From: Allacma fusca
Taxonomy: Eukaryota; Arthropoda; Collembola; Symphypleona; Sminthuridae
DNA length: 64,000 nt
Direction of reading: 5' to 3'
Assembly (NCBI GenBank): GCA_947179485.1
Contig: OX359245.1
Coordinates: forward strand, 71,969,067 to 72,033,066
Position numbers and translations under genes: made by a program. The notes beneath the pieces are model-generated. The model saw nothing but the letters and a program-made list of their open reading frames with translations, had not been told where the DNA came from and ran no database searches. This document shows positions 1-11,465 of this stretch, piece after piece (positions within the stretch are counted from its first letter, which is position 1; every line of letters begins with the position of its first letter).

Positions 1-2897
1 TATAAGGGGAAATGAGTCGATGCCATCATTTTGGCTACATCTTGAACTACTAATGATTGTTGATACTTGCTAACTATCTTAGGTATAGCAGCGCGTATTT
101 CGTCCGGCGATTTGCAGTTCCATAAACCTTTAGGCAGAAAATCCTTGATTCTGAAATAGAGCAGTGAGCTCCAGTTGAAATTTTGAAGGTCCGTTTGTTC
201 TTCCCACATGTCCTTGTAACAGCAGAGAAGCAAATTGCTGGTATTTTTCTGAAGACATTTAGTCCATAATCTTAATGATCGCCGTATGATATCCACACTT
301 ATTCTTTTAAGTTTGAAATCTAGGCTAAGAAAGAACCCAGGGGTGTTTACTGGGAGCTTTAGAAGCTTTTTCACAAAGAAGTTTTGGAGGTTGTCAATTT
401 CTTCCAGGTGACGCAGTCCCCAGATTTCGGCGCCATAGGTCACCACGGAACGAACCATTGAGTTGAAAAGTGAGAAATGAGCTGTGCTTAGTGGAAGTTT
501 GGCTTTTACTAATAGCGGCCATAGGGCTCCGATTGCTGCTTTACCTCTGCTTAGAAAGTCAATCAGTGTTCGATTAGGGGAGCCTGATTGAGAAAATAGG
601 ACACCCAAATATTTATATTCATTAACGCACTCGAGTTTGCTCTTTCCCCAGAAAAATGTGTGTTTCTTGGGTTTACCACCTGGCCTTTGAAAAACTACGA
701 TTTGGGATTTAACCGAATTGAGAGTTAATTTATTTTGAGCAAAGAATTTTTTAACAACGTCAATTTTTCTCTGAAGGCTTTCGGCGGAGAGGGCGAGGAT
801 TACAACGTCGTCGGCATACAGAAGGGCATGCACATGCCTTTCCCCGATCTTAATTGGACTTGTAAAGGAACTGTCAAGTGATGCGATGATTCCATTAATG
901 AAGATATTAAATAGAGTTGGGGAGAGACTCTCCCCCTGTAGAACACCAATATTAATTTTGAGCGGTTCAGTAAGGCCATCCTCTGTCTTAATGCGTGCTT
1001 TAGCTTGACCATATATTGCCCTGACACATTTTATAAACTTTGAACTTATTCCGGCGGAGGCCATTTTGGTCCAAAGTAGATTATGGGTTACACAATCAAA
1101 TGCACCCGATAGGTCAACGAAAAAGCAGAATAATTTGGAATTGAGTCTCAACTGTTTATGAATTAAAGATTGTAATAGAAATATGTGATTAAGACATCCC
1201 ATGGTTGGCTGATATGCAGCCTGCAAGTCCGTTATGAAATTTGTTTTCTCATTCCACTTGAGCAGCCTATAGTTAAGTATAGTGGTAAACAATTTCAGTT
1301 TAGTCATGACCAGTGAAATGGGCCTATAATTTTTGGGGTTATCACAATCTCCTTTTTTGAAAAGTGGTGCTATGGTAACTTGAGCCCATTCAGGGGGAAT
1401 CTCTCCAGAGAAATACATTTTGTCAAACAAAGTCCGCAGTTGTTCAAGGCTGGCCACAGTGAAGGATTTCCAAATTTCATTAACAAAAGCATCGGCTCCA
1501 GGGGCTTTATTTTTCTTCAGATGGTTCACAGCCTTCGTGATTTCAGATAGACTGAAGGGTTGGTCGAGTTCGCCGTCGATATTATCGTTGCCCATTATGC
1601 AAGCGGTGACCGGACAATTGATTTTGGATTGAAACATTTTCTCATAATAGACAGTCCATGTTTGCTTATCAATAGGGCAGGTAACTTTAGGTATGTAAGG
1701 ACGGAGTTCACGAATCGCTTTCCAGAAGTCACAGCTCGTTCTGGTGTTAATAATTTTAGACACCATGTTGTCTAGATAATTTTTACGGCTATTTTTTAAC
1801 TTATGCTTATACTGTTTTTTGGCAATAAAGTAATCATTAACATCTTGAGTTAGTTTGGTTGCCCTAAGTCTTCTTAATTTCCTCTTTAGCTCTCTTTTCA
1901 GAGAGAGGCATGTAGAGTCAAACCATTTCGCAGGTTTAATATATTTGCAAGGTTGTTTAATCATATCACATTTCACAAGTGCGTTGTTGATAGTTTTAGA
2001 GAGTAAATCATCCATCTCATAAATAGAGGATTTATCCGAAAATAAAAGGTTTAGTTTGATTTCTGAACTGAAAGTATCTGCTTTTTCATCTGACCATTTT
2101 ATTCTTTTACCAATCTCACTGCTACTAGCATGGCTACGAATTGACAAAGTTATAGGCATATGATCGGAGTGAAAAGAGTCACTGATATTGAATTTTTCGA
2201 AATATTGAACAAGGGAGGTTGACGCAAAACATAAATCAATGGTACTTTTACCAGTTTTACTGACGAATGTATATTTTGAGGAAGATTCAAGACCACTAAT
2301 ACCATTAATGAGAACAAGATTGTAGGATGTAGCAAGATTAAGTAATTTTTGGCCAAAAGGGTTTACTGTTTGGTCTTCCGAGTGCCTATGTGTTTGAGAA
2401 CCCAAGGTTTGGAGACTGCCTACTCTTGAGTTGAAATCTCCCATCAGTATGATGTTGTAAGATAGCAGTTCAAGTTTTTCAATATGTGTAAACATCTCAC
2501 TGAATTGACCTTTCTCAGATATTGGGTTGATGTAGCAGAACAAAACTGCAAGATTTTTAATTTCATCAAGTTTTTTAAATGTGAGTATAATTAGCCAATT
2601 ATTTTTAAAGTATAGTTCGAATTTAATGGCGTTGTGTATTGCTGCAAAAAGTCCACCTTTATGTCTGCCGTGCGACGCATCTTTTGTGGCGTTAACTACA
2701 AAAGTTGTGTGTGTATTATCAAAATAGTTAATTGGAACCGTAGACCAGGTTTCACAGAAGCACATAATTTTAGGTGATATATCTTTAATATCACTGAAGA
2801 AATCTATTGTTTTATTGGCTATCCCATGAACATTCCAGAATAAAATTTTGAGTGGTTTAGTTGGGGTTGAGGTAGGTTGAGAAGGAGCGCGGGTTCT
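1..2897 (-). CDS. LINE ORF2: AP-type endonuclease + reverse transcriptase (partial)
   Basis: The frame is open from just after the ORF1 stop to base 1 (over 960 codons) and has no stop. Reading down the minus strand, the endonuclease opens with LKILFWNVHGI (near 2850-2818), then MGDFNSRVG (near 2447-2424) and SDHMPITLSI (near 2170). The reverse transcriptase follows with NYRPISL (near 1340), FFVDLSGAFD (near 1120-1095), GVLQGESLSPTLFN, and the catalytic YADD at 818-807. The product nicks target DNA and reverse-transcribes the element's own RNA at the nick. Unusually, no ATG lies between the ORF1 stop and the endonuclease N-terminus, and this frame is the same as ORF1, separated from it only by one TGA. 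Translation must therefore use read-through, reinitiation at a non-ATG codon, or a recently acquired stop. Confidence 0.88.
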
Positions 2898-3650
2898 TCA
2901 GGAGGCCGAGATAACAGGGGCTCTGATTAGGTTTCCCTCGGAGTTTATAATATGAAGCACATCATTCACTATCAAACCTTCACGAACGAGTTTAGCGTTG
3001 TTTCCGGCTTCTCTTTCCAGTTTTCGGAATTTGAGGTACTTTGATCTCTTTAGTTTACTGGCTGGGCAGAGATCATCTGATATGGAGTATGGCGTGTCTT
3101 TAAGGTTCCTTATATTCTTAAAGAATTGACCTCGGAAATATTCATGTCTGAGGACCATGAGAATTGGGCGTTTCGGATTGAGAGGTTTGCCAATACGGAA
3201 GAGATCAGTAATTATGTCAGTGCTAACTGTTAGTGTATCAAAAACGGGTTTAACTGCACTCAGTAGCTTCTCGTGGGTTTCGTCTTGGCATATGGGAATT
3301 CCGTGCAGGATAATGTTCCTCATTCTTAAGCTGTCTTGCATGTCATCAGTTTTGGATGTCAGGATTTCAATTTTTTCTCGGTTAGCTTCAGAAGTGTTGT
3401 GAACAAAATTCAGGTCAGCTCGCAGTTCACTTAAGGTTTTGTCCATCTTCTCCATCTTTTGTTCTATTTTTTGTGCTTGATCACTTGTGGCCATCTTTGA
3501 TAAGATCAAGTTTACTTTTTCCTCCATGCTCAACTGAGTGACATTGGCTTCTAACATTGCAATTTTAGCGGGGGGAGAGTCCGATTCTGAGGAGAGACTT
3601 GATTGATTGTGATGGAAACGGGCTTTGTTCAGATGTGATCTCTTGGGCAT
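2898..3650 (-). CDS. LINE ORF1: coiled-coil, RRM-like nucleic-acid chaperone
   Basis: A 250-residue protein starts at the ATG complementary to 3648-3650. Residues about 35-105 are rich in Glu, Lys, Leu and Ile in heptad-like spacing and look like a coiled coil. Residues about 110-190 (RNIILHGIPICQDETHEKLL onward) have the layout of the RRM in L1-type ORF1 proteins, followed by a basic C-terminal part. By family knowledge such proteins trimerise and coat the element RNA. The N-terminus is basic and Ser-rich. The TGA stop (2900-2898) is immediately followed, in the same frame, by ORF2. Confidence 0.85.
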   Translation of the reverse strand: MPKRSHLNKARFHHNQSSLSSESDSPPAKIAMLEANVTQLSMEEKVNLILSKMATSDQAQKIEQKMEKMDKTLSELRADLNFVHNTSEANREKIEILTSKTDDMQDSLRMRNIILHGIPICQDETHEKLLSAVKPVFDTLTVSTDIITDLFRIGKPLNPKRPILMVLRHEYFRGQFFKNIRNLKDTPYSISDDLCPASKLKRSKYLKFRKLEREAGNNAKLVREGLIVNDVLHIINSEGNLIRAPVISAS

Positions 3651-3960
3651 TTATAGTGCTTTCCAGTGTGTTGCCAACCGATGGATATCTGTACTGGGTG
3701 CACAAACGGCTGATTGTGAGTTGAGGTCTAGAAAGAGGAATCCTTGGCTATGGAGATTGCCGGCTCTTGACGGGAGTTTGGTAGTAGGGACGTAAACTTG
3801 TGATTTTCAGCACCAAAAATAGTAGTATCGGTAAAATTTCGATTGGATACAGATGTAGCTTATTCCCAGGTCACCCGGGAGTTAACTCTCGTGATCACAG
3901 AAATACGTTGGAGGTGTAAATTTTACAAAAAGATCGGAGTGGATATTTACTAAGGTCACA

Positions 3961-4267
3961 CTTGTTTAGATTTGAAATTGCCTCTCTAGTTACGACTAAA
4001 GTGTAATTTCTTATACATTGGTATAGCGCTTATATAAGTTTAGAATACATATGACGAAAGGCATATAAAAATAGTACATACATACATAGGTGACAAAAAT
4101 AACTGAATATACAAATGAGTGATCGGTAGTTCAAATGCAAGCGAAATCTCCGCAGCGAAATATGCTAATGTGTTCAAAAACGTAGGCTATTTTATGCAAA
4201 GGAGTTGAACGACGATATTTTTTAAAACTGCAACAATATATTTTATTTTCCTCGAAATATATTAGCT
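3961..4267. other. Intergenic, no gene seen
   Basis: AT-rich spacer between the presumed LINE 5' end and the IR gene. No ORF, repeat or RNA gene is recognisable. Confidence 0.5.
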
Positions 4268-6184
4268 TTACGCCCCCATCTTAATTTTCTTAATCAAAGT
4301 TGAATGTACTTTGTACACATGAATATGAAAAATGTTTGAAGTACACATATATGACTGGAGAGACTCCACAATAAACCAACACATTCCCAAACTAATCCCC
4401 ATTCCCAGGAACATAAACAAAGCAGGCCCCTGGGGATTATCCCACGTTAGTAAAAGCAGGGGTTCGTTTCTTCCCTTGGGAGTTTTTTCCGCTGTTCCCC
4501 CATAGTAGAATTTCAACCTCTCATCGTACATATTCCGAGACTGATCCTTCCGAATGGTGTCGAATAAATTAAACATCCCCGTTTCTATGAACTGTTGTAG
4601 ACGCTTTACCAAACCAGTGTGGAGTGGGCCAGTGACCATCCAAATCATGGGATACAGATTGAATTTCTCGAGTCCTTTGTAACATCTGGTCTTCCGGGAA
4701 AGCTTTGGAATGTACTTTAAATAAGTGTCAACTTTCGGTTCAGTTCCCATTAATGCCCGCTTCCGTTTCCGTATGAGCATTTCTGAAATAGTTCTTTCAT
4801 TTTTTATTTGAGTGAAGTCGACCCGGGATCTTAATTGAATCATATAGTCAATGGAGTAGAAAGGACCCTTGGATAACATTAAACTAACCATTAAATCCTT
4901 GTCCCTCACAATAAGTCTGTATTTGGCTTCGGAGAGCGCCTTGAAGGTCTCAATATACTTTTCTTTCGCAGGTGAGACCAGCAAACTCTCAATGTGTGAG
5001 GTGTAGTGGACACTGATTACTACAGACATGAAGCTCCATAAAAAATACCAAACCAACTTCCTACTGGAAATCCCATAACCTTGAGACACCAGCGTGTTTG
5101 TGACAATTAAGACCCAGGTTACAAAGGATCTTCCGTCAACTTTCCACATTAGAATTGACAAGCTCAACATTGATAGAAACAAGAATATCCACACCAGCAC
5201 CTCAAAAGGGTAGAAAATTGCAAGTAAATTTGTATTAATTTTCATTGTAGAATTGGAACAGTACAAAAACAAATGTGGGGAGTCAGAAACTCGGATAGAG
5301 CTCGCCATACTGTACACAAATACACCTATCATGTACTTATAAGGATTAAACGAGGGACGCTTAATTTTTTTTGTTTTATCATACTGAACTACTGATGATA
5401 CATTTAGAGACTTGGTTATTTCCAAAATCATTTTTTTCTCCACAATAAATGGACCGTATTTACGTCGAAACCCCCGACCGAGTCGAAGATCTAGTAACGT
5501 CAGAGGATCCACATCTGTTTTTAAAGGTTTCGTACCCATGGCATTGAATGTGTCTATTTGCCAACCATTGAAGGAATACTGTCGATTAAAAAGTCGGCCA
5601 AAATTTGGCTGCCTATGCAGGCAAAACGCGACTCGGTTGGGACAAAGTTTTTCCAAGGAAAATAGTTCCATCACCTCATAATCATTTCCGAATTTTGTCA
5701 GCTCAAAAATGATATTATTGTCCGCAAGATAGTGGAAATTGGGTATGATACTGTCCGAATCAAAGCGTACCAATTTCCTTTTCAATGGGGATTTAGACAG
5801 TATGAGTAACAATACACTGTCCTTCTCTTGGTTAAAACGAAATGTCCTTGTTAAGTAAAATGGGGGATAAATCAATAAGCCATTTGCATTTTGTGATAGC
5901 CAAGTTATGTGAATTCGGCCAGTCAGTTTGTGACTGCTGGGTAGATTCTCACCAAAGAAAGTAGTACTCACCATGGATTTTAATATTGTGGGCCTGTTCG
6001 CCAGAAATAGTACGTTGCACAGGGATTTTGAAAACATTCGGGGGTCTCTGTTGTGATAGATAATTTCGACATTTTCTAACTCGCTCAGAAAAGTCAGTAA
6101 GGATTCGGACCGGGAGGAATTAATGGAAGGGAAGAAAATCAAATAGGAATGTAGAAGGTAAAGGAACGCGGCTCTGACACTCAT
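4268..6184 (-). CDS. Divergent ionotropic receptor (IR), intronless
   Basis: A 638-residue receptor in a single exon. The ATG at 6184 is chosen over an upstream in-frame TTG because it opens a hydrophobic signal-like stretch (MSVRAAFLYLLHSYLIFFP). The first ~300 residues are the extracellular ligand-binding part. M1 is near residues 320-345 (FEVLVWIFLFLSMLSLSILM), then a pore-loop/M2 segment (FVTWVLIVTNTLVSQG), and M3 near 378-400 (FLWSFMSVVISVHYTSHIES), in the place of the SYTANLAA helix of true glutamate receptors. The last membrane segment is near 588-608 (ALFMFLGMGISLGMCWFIVE). This order is that of iGluR/IR ligand-gated channels; the degenerate M3 motif and single exon fit the divergent, chemosensory IRs of arthropods. 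The ligand cannot be read from sequence. It is not closely similar to the IR pair at 44-53 kb. Confidence 0.85.
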   Translation of the reverse strand: MSVRAAFLYLLHSYLIFFPSINSSRSESLLTFLSELENVEIIYHNRDPRMFSKSLCNVLFLANRPTILKSMVSTTFFGENLPSSHKLTGRIHITWLSQNANGLLIYPPFYLTRTFRFNQEKDSVLLLILSKSPLKRKLVRFDSDSIIPNFHYLADNNIIFELTKFGNDYEVMELFSLEKLCPNRVAFCLHRQPNFGRLFNRQYSFNGWQIDTFNAMGTKPLKTDVDPLTLLDLRLGRGFRRKYGPFIVEKKMILEITKSLNVSSVVQYDKTKKIKRPSFNPYKYMIGVFVYSMASSIRVSDSPHLFLYCSNSTMKINTNLLAIFYPFEVLVWIFLFLSMLSLSILMWKVDGRSFVTWVLIVTNTLVSQGYGISSRKLVWYFLWSFMSVVISVHYTSHIESLLVSPAKEKYIETFKALSEAKYRLIVRDKDLMVSLMLSKGPFYSIDYMIQLRSRVDFTQIKNERTISEMLIRKRKRALMGTEPKVDTYLKYIPKLSRKTRCYKGLEKFNLYPMIWMVTGPLHTGLVKRLQQFIETGMFNLFDTIRKDQSRNMYDERLKFYYGGTAEKTPKGRNEPLLLLTWDNPQGPALFMFLGMGISLGMCWFIVESLQSYMCTSNIFHIHVYKVHSTLIKKIKMGA

Positions 6185-6754
6185 TGAAATTTTTTGTAAG
6201 TTTTGACTTGGAATTGATACGCCCTGTTGGAGGAATAGTGTAAATAATACTGACGAGTCCTTCAAAATTGTAGAAACATTTGCCAGTATCTGGAATCATA
6301 ATAAGGTAGTAGGATCCTCATGTATGTAATTACATATACTTGGAATAGCTCGCCCACGAGAGCAAATGTGAAGTATGTTGGTGAGTGCTACTCACACGAA
6401 ACCAGTACACACGAAGAGACAAATTGTTAAAACCTAAATTAAATTTCTATGTCAGAGGAAGCCATTTCTAGGGGGAATTAATATTTTTAAATGAATTTAT
6501 TTGCGCAAGAACATCACCTATGGCTGAGAGACTACTGATTGTGAGAGAGTTATGGGATTGGTACAAATAATATTACGCATCGGAAATTCAAGTGACTATC
6601 AATGTTTTCTCAAGTTGTTCGTTTTTAATTTTAACTAAATAAATGGAATCAAGCACTTGTAATAATAAAATGACTGGTAAATAATTATGTATGTCATGCA
6701 TTTGTGTAAAGTACGTACTGCATGGTGCGGTACATTGCGTAATAGGATTAGCAT
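6185..6754. other. Intergenic, no gene seen
   Basis: Upstream region of the IR gene. No conserved promoter element or ORF can be supported. Confidence 0.5.
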
Positions 6755-6990
6755 TAGTGGTCGTCATGGGTACAAAATGGTTGACCCCGTTCCCCTTCCT
6801 ACTCAACGGGTACTCCCCTTAAGTGTTCTCGGGAACGGGTACAAAATGAAGACCAATATTCCTGTTCCCACTCCTGTTCCTGGTCCCAACGGTCGGGTCC
6901 ACTTGAGTATGTTCCTGTTCCTGTACCCAAACGGATTGGGAACAAAATATTTGTTCCCGTACCAGTTCCTGTACTCGTTTGTTCATAAAT
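6755..6990. mobile_element. hAT-like MITE, single end with GGGAAC-type array
   Basis: The sequence TAGTGGTCGTCATGGGTACA at 6755 is nearly identical to the terminal inverted repeat of the complete element at 11778-12993. It runs into degenerate repeats of GGGAAC/GGTAC-type units (both strands) up to about 6985. No opposite terminal repeat follows, so this is an end fragment and no target duplication can be shown. Short open frames across it are repeat artefacts. Confidence 0.6.
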
Positions 6991-9597
6991 AACGTACAAG
7001 CTCCAACAATGCGTCTTGTAAGAATGACGTTACGTTACGGGTTTTACATCGGGAAGTTTTTCTTGTAGCTTTACGAGTTTTTTATTTAATCGCTCACCGT
7101 AAATACCTTCCAAATGATTTCCCCCACATTAACTTAAAATTGTTACAAGTGCGCAAGTTTCACTTTCCTGCACCTGCAAACGAAGTTTGCTCAAATCGGT
7201 GCATTGCACGGATTTGTTTCATTGTCGTTATTTATTTATTGCGAAGATCGAAGTCCAAGACGTGCTTATTTCAATTTATTGTGTTAATTTTTAAAAATTA
7301 TATTATTATGCATACCAATGTCTTTAAGTGATAATTAGATCCTCGTAGCTCACTGTTTGCAAAAAAAGGTTACTTTTTTTGGAATCACTGCTATTTTCAA
7401 GGTTTAAAGAAGTTGGAAAACACAAACCCATTGTCCACCAATGTTTTGGTTCTTGAAGTGTTAGGATCCCATTTTTGAGCTGTGTGGCGTAACTTGTATC
7501 AGTCTCCACTTCCATTTTATTTTGTTACAATGTTTTTATAGATGTACTATTTTGTAGTACATATGACGGTTAATTTAATTTTAATTGTCTTCGTTAAACG
7601 ATTTAAATAATTGAGTATATCCGAAAACATTTATAACTTGCATCCTACGTACTTACATCCATGCGTATATCTTTGTTCTGATAAATACTCCATACCTGAG
7701 AGCCTAGCCTACATGCAACTCTTTTCTGACCAACCCTATTTTTGTATTATTACCTTACCCAATCTCGCAACGTACATATTTGCATTCCCTACATAAAGTA
7801 CTCTGAAGTACATACCAGCTTTTTGCTAGGATTTTGTCCAGAATCAATCCGGCAATCATGTACATGGAAATTGAAAATTCATCCACATCCTTTCAAGAAC
7901 ACCAATAAAAACTCTAAAATTCACCTGCTAAAATGGCGTACTTTAACAAGGAAATAAATCATTCTGTTTATTGGGAATGTTCCAAATCAAAAACAAGGAT
8001 CATTTTGAATACCGAAGCATAAAAGGACTTTACCCGGGTATTATTGGAAATTTTCAGGCTTCGGAGGACTCTGGAGGTTGTTAGGCAGGTTGGAAGCTTG
8101 GTCGGAAACGTGCGCCATATGTCGAGGGATGAGTGGTGCTGTTAAAATAAAAGATGCACAAGATGAATCGGTAGGGTTTGAGCTTTTCCGCTCAGGAATA
8201 ATAATTCGAATGTATTAAGACAATATGATAAACAAAAATGGTAAACACATATGGTAAATGAAAAACAACGCTTTCAATGTAGCGTGACCTACAATTAATT
8301 CACTTAGATTAGTGATGGGCGTTTCTTGAATAGAGATTCAGTCTGTTTCAGGATTATTTTTATTATCAATATGCACCAATTTCGGCAGAATATTAGAACA
8401 AATTTAGAACAAGTTCAGGCTAAGTTTCAGTTATGTAATTGCTTAAAATGTCAACCTGGATGTACATGGTCAGCTTATGAGCAAGGTAACTGCGAAAGCC
8501 TGGGGAAGCTCACAAATGCCGTATACGACATTGTGGCTTTATCTTTGGGCAATGCTGACTGCAATGAATTTAAGGAAGTGCTATGCTGAAAAGCTTCTAG
8601 CATGGCCCCTTCAAATTCGCACTATGATCCGGCGTGAAGATTCTTTACGTTTGAAAAACTTACTGTAGTAATATTAAAACCATTGAATGAATTTTTCAAA
8701 TGCTTCGAAAAATGTGTCTCTAATCTAGTATAAGCAAAATATTTCCCTTGAAATGTCATACAAAATTCCGTGTCAAATACCTTGAAATTGTCAAAGTACA
8801 ATTAACAAAACATTTTCACAATATATGACTTTTGGGCAAAGTCTGAAATTCGGGTTCAGCGGGTTCTCAGTATTTACGTATGTACACTTACAAAATCACA
8901 CAAATATATGGTAAACAATTTCCATGTATAAAAACCTCCTTATTGGAGCTCCGATATGAGTTCCAAAGTATCCCTCCTCAAATTCAAATGACACACTTTT
9001 ACGAAGAATAAACCTTTCAACATTTTGTCTTCCACAGTAATGAACGCTCAACTCTTCTTTTTGTCCAATATCATCATATGAGGTCAAGGTATAAAATAAT
9101 GGGTCTTGCATATCTACTTCTATGCTCAAAATCAGCTGTGCTCGTTTAAACTGGTGGTGAGAACTATTTTTGGGAATTAACACAATGCACATATGCGCGT
9201 ATAAACATTTATGCGCCTAGGAGCACAAAAACTACTATTGTTAATTAAACTGTTGTTTATTTACCAAAAACTCCTACAATTTTTAGAGGCACAAGATTAT
9301 TACAGTCATAAATATAAATGGTCATAAATATTTCCTATAACGAATGAAGCAACTCTAACTACGGAGGAAAATCCTGGAACAATTGGGGCATGACTTGAAA
9401 TCCCCCCCCCCAATGTATCATTTGGGTTCCCTGAGGTTCTTAGATCAACTTATGATCAACACCGGCCTTAATCTTTTCCAGATACATTTTTTGTAAATTA
9501 AAAAATTTATAATAAACAACAGTTACAAAATTGTTTTCAATACTGGAAAAGCAGAAAATGTATATAAAGCAGTCATTTAGAACTATGAGAGCCTAAA
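6991..9597. other. 2.6 kb without a recognisable gene
   Basis: Only short open frames occur (for example plus 8326-8589, with several Cys, and minus 8896-9192). None shows a known domain, a credible start with splice sites, or similarity to another part of the window. I annotate nothing here. Confidence 0.4.
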
Positions 9598-11076
9598 TTA
9601 TTCTACAATGAAATCCGAAATGGGTGGAGGTAGAGGACCAAGCACTACAAAAGGTAAGCTGTGCACGTTCTCATTATGCAAAGCCACAGATTGATTCTTC
9701 TCGTTCCGGTAAGTACAGATTTTGCAGGTGTACATGATTTGACTCGAGTCAAAATTATTTTCCTTCCTAGACTTACCAACAGCATTTCTATGACCTGTTT
9801 TCCTTACAGTGTTCAGTTGATGGGATCTCACATGAGAAATTAAATCATGGGTGTAAGGAGTCTCGTAATTACAATTTGCAATCGGGCACTTTTTTAAATA
9901 TGTCTGAAGCCGTTTGTTCTCCAAATGTTTGTACTGGTGTATTTTAAGGGCCTCGGGTTCCTTAGTACAGTGGTTACATTTGTCGCATTTGTAAGGCCCC
10001 TCAAGGGAATGGGACTTTAAATGTCTCAGGAGACGGGATTGGAAATAAGTTTGGTATTGGCAGGAGTCAAAGGAACATTTTTTAAATATTTTCTGCTTTT
10101 CCTCTCTGCTCAAATGCGTCAGTTGATGGGTTTTCAAGAGAGCTTGGGTTTTTCCAGTGTACTCGCACTTGTCACACTGGTAGGGCCACTTAACTGAGTG
10201 GGTCTTCAAATGATTGTTTAGACTACCAAAAAAATTTGTTTGAAATTGGCAGGACACAATGGGACAACTTCTCATCAGTTTTGTTCTTCCCTTTTTACTG
10301 CTCGAGTGCTGTATTTGATGGGATCTCAGTACAGCTGGGTATTTTCCTGAGTAGTCACATTTGTTGCACTTGAACGGCCGTTCCTCCGAATGGATCTTTA
10401 GATGGGTGACCAGGTTCGCACGAAAAATTGTTTCAAATTTGCATGACTCGAAGGGACATTTTTTCATGAGCTTCCGCTTATTCTTTGCACTCAAATGTAG
10501 CATTTGATGGTTTTTCAATGTTTTCTGCGTTTTTGCGGAGTAGTCGCATTTGTCGCACTGAAATGGCCGTTCCTCGGAGTGGCTCTTCAAATGATTACCG
10601 AGATTCCAGCTGTAAATGGTTTGGAAATGACAGGATTCAAATGGGCATTTCCTCATGCGTTTTTGTTTATTTTGTCTGCTCAAATGCTGAACTTGATGCC
10701 TTGTCAAGGATCTTCTCAGATTTGACGAGTAGCTGCATTTATCACACCTGAACGGTAGTTGAGCTGAATGTTCCTTCAAATTTGTTTGTGGGCTGATTTT
10801 GTGGACATTCAGGCTCAAATTTCTCATTGGATCATTTTGAGCTCCTTTGCCCACTTTTGTGCATGCTTTTTGCTTCCCCTCGGATTTTTTAAGCACTTGC
10901 GGGTCCTTACGTGAGGATTTTCTTTTGAAGGTCCTGGAATCCCGTGGCTGGAAATGTTCTATTTCTGTTTGAGGTTTAAGATTCGGATCACTCAAGGATT
11001 TGGAATTATTATTACAATCCCAATATGCCCTGTTTTTGGATCTTGCTTTTCCTCTTTGTGCTTTTGACGGTGTCAT
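9598..11076 (-). CDS. C2H2 zinc-finger protein, 11 fingers in alternating modules
   Basis: A 492-residue protein from the ATG at 11076 (an in-frame GTG lies 33 bases upstream). Residues about 1-95 are basic and Lys/Ser-rich without a recognised domain. Eleven C2H2 fingers follow. Ten form five tandem pairs: a Cx2C finger (such as FRCDKCSYSSNLRRSLTRHQ) followed by a Cx4C finger (such as CPFESCHFQTIYSWNLGNHL), with basic linkers. The eleventh (YTCKICTYRNEKNQSVALHN) stands alone near the C-terminus. All Cys and His ligands are present in the fingers I checked. Family knowledge supports nuclear nucleic-acid binding; target and role are unknown. A non-coding 5' exon may exist upstream but cannot be placed. 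A decayed zinc-finger relic lies 0.4 kb away on the other strand. Confidence 0.85.
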   Translation of the reverse strand: MTPSKAQRGKARSKNRAYWDCNNNSKSLSDPNLKPQTEIEHFQPRDSRTFKRKSSRKDPQVLKKSEGKQKACTKVGKGAQNDPMRNLSLNVHKISPQTNLKEHSAQLPFRCDKCSYSSNLRRSLTRHQVQHLSRQNKQKRMRKCPFESCHFQTIYSWNLGNHLKSHSEERPFQCDKCDYSAKTQKTLKNHQMLHLSAKNKRKLMKKCPFESCKFETIFRANLVTHLKIHSEERPFKCNKCDYSGKYPAVLRSHQIQHSSSKKGRTKLMRSCPIVSCQFQTNFFGSLNNHLKTHSVKWPYQCDKCEYTGKTQALLKTHQLTHLSREEKQKIFKKCSFDSCQYQTYFQSRLLRHLKSHSLEGPYKCDKCNHCTKEPEALKIHQYKHLENKRLQTYLKKCPIANCNYETPYTHDLISHVRSHQLNTVRKTGHRNAVGKSRKENNFDSSQIMYTCKICTYRNEKNQSVALHNENVHSLPFVVLGPLPPPISDFIVE

Positions 11077-11465
11077 CCTCACATGGGAAACTGTTTTCAC
11101 CAGCACCACTTTAGTTATACACGAATTATTTGCGAAAATTTATTTAAATAATTGCATTGAAATTATGAGACGGAATCAGTGTAATTATCTCTAGTCGTAT
11201 ATATTTTTAAATTAAGTTGATTATTTTAAACTCTCCTGCTCCTGAAATTCCCACAAGAGAAATACCTCTGTCAACGCCTCTCTTTCAATTAACATTGGAG
11301 ATCGAAATGAAGATTCACAGTCTTGTCTTGGCACTAGAAAATATCTGCGCAAATAATAATTTCAAAGAAATAAGAGTCATGATTCGTTATTTAATATTGG
11401 TACAAGTTTTGATTCCATGAAAGAATGGGTTCCAGAAAACAATTTTAACCTGAATAGTTTACTGT

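Larger units (their letters stand above)
1..3960 (-). mobile_element. Non-LTR retrotransposon (LINE), 3' end beyond the window
   Basis: The minus strand carries a two-ORF LINE: a coiled-coil/RRM ORF1 (2898-3650) followed directly by an endonuclease-reverse transcriptase ORF2 that is open to the window edge. Both frames look undamaged, which suggests a young copy. About 300 bases upstream of the ORF1 ATG (to roughly 3960) are probably 5' UTR. That border is a guess, because no target duplication can be seen with the 3' end missing. The ORF1 type resembles L1-like LINEs of invertebrates; the exact clade needs a tree. Confidence 0.85.

Noticed and set aside
8326-8589. Plus-strand frame with several Cys residues
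   Set aside because: No domain, no start context, and an overlapping frame of similar quality; not distinguishable from chance.
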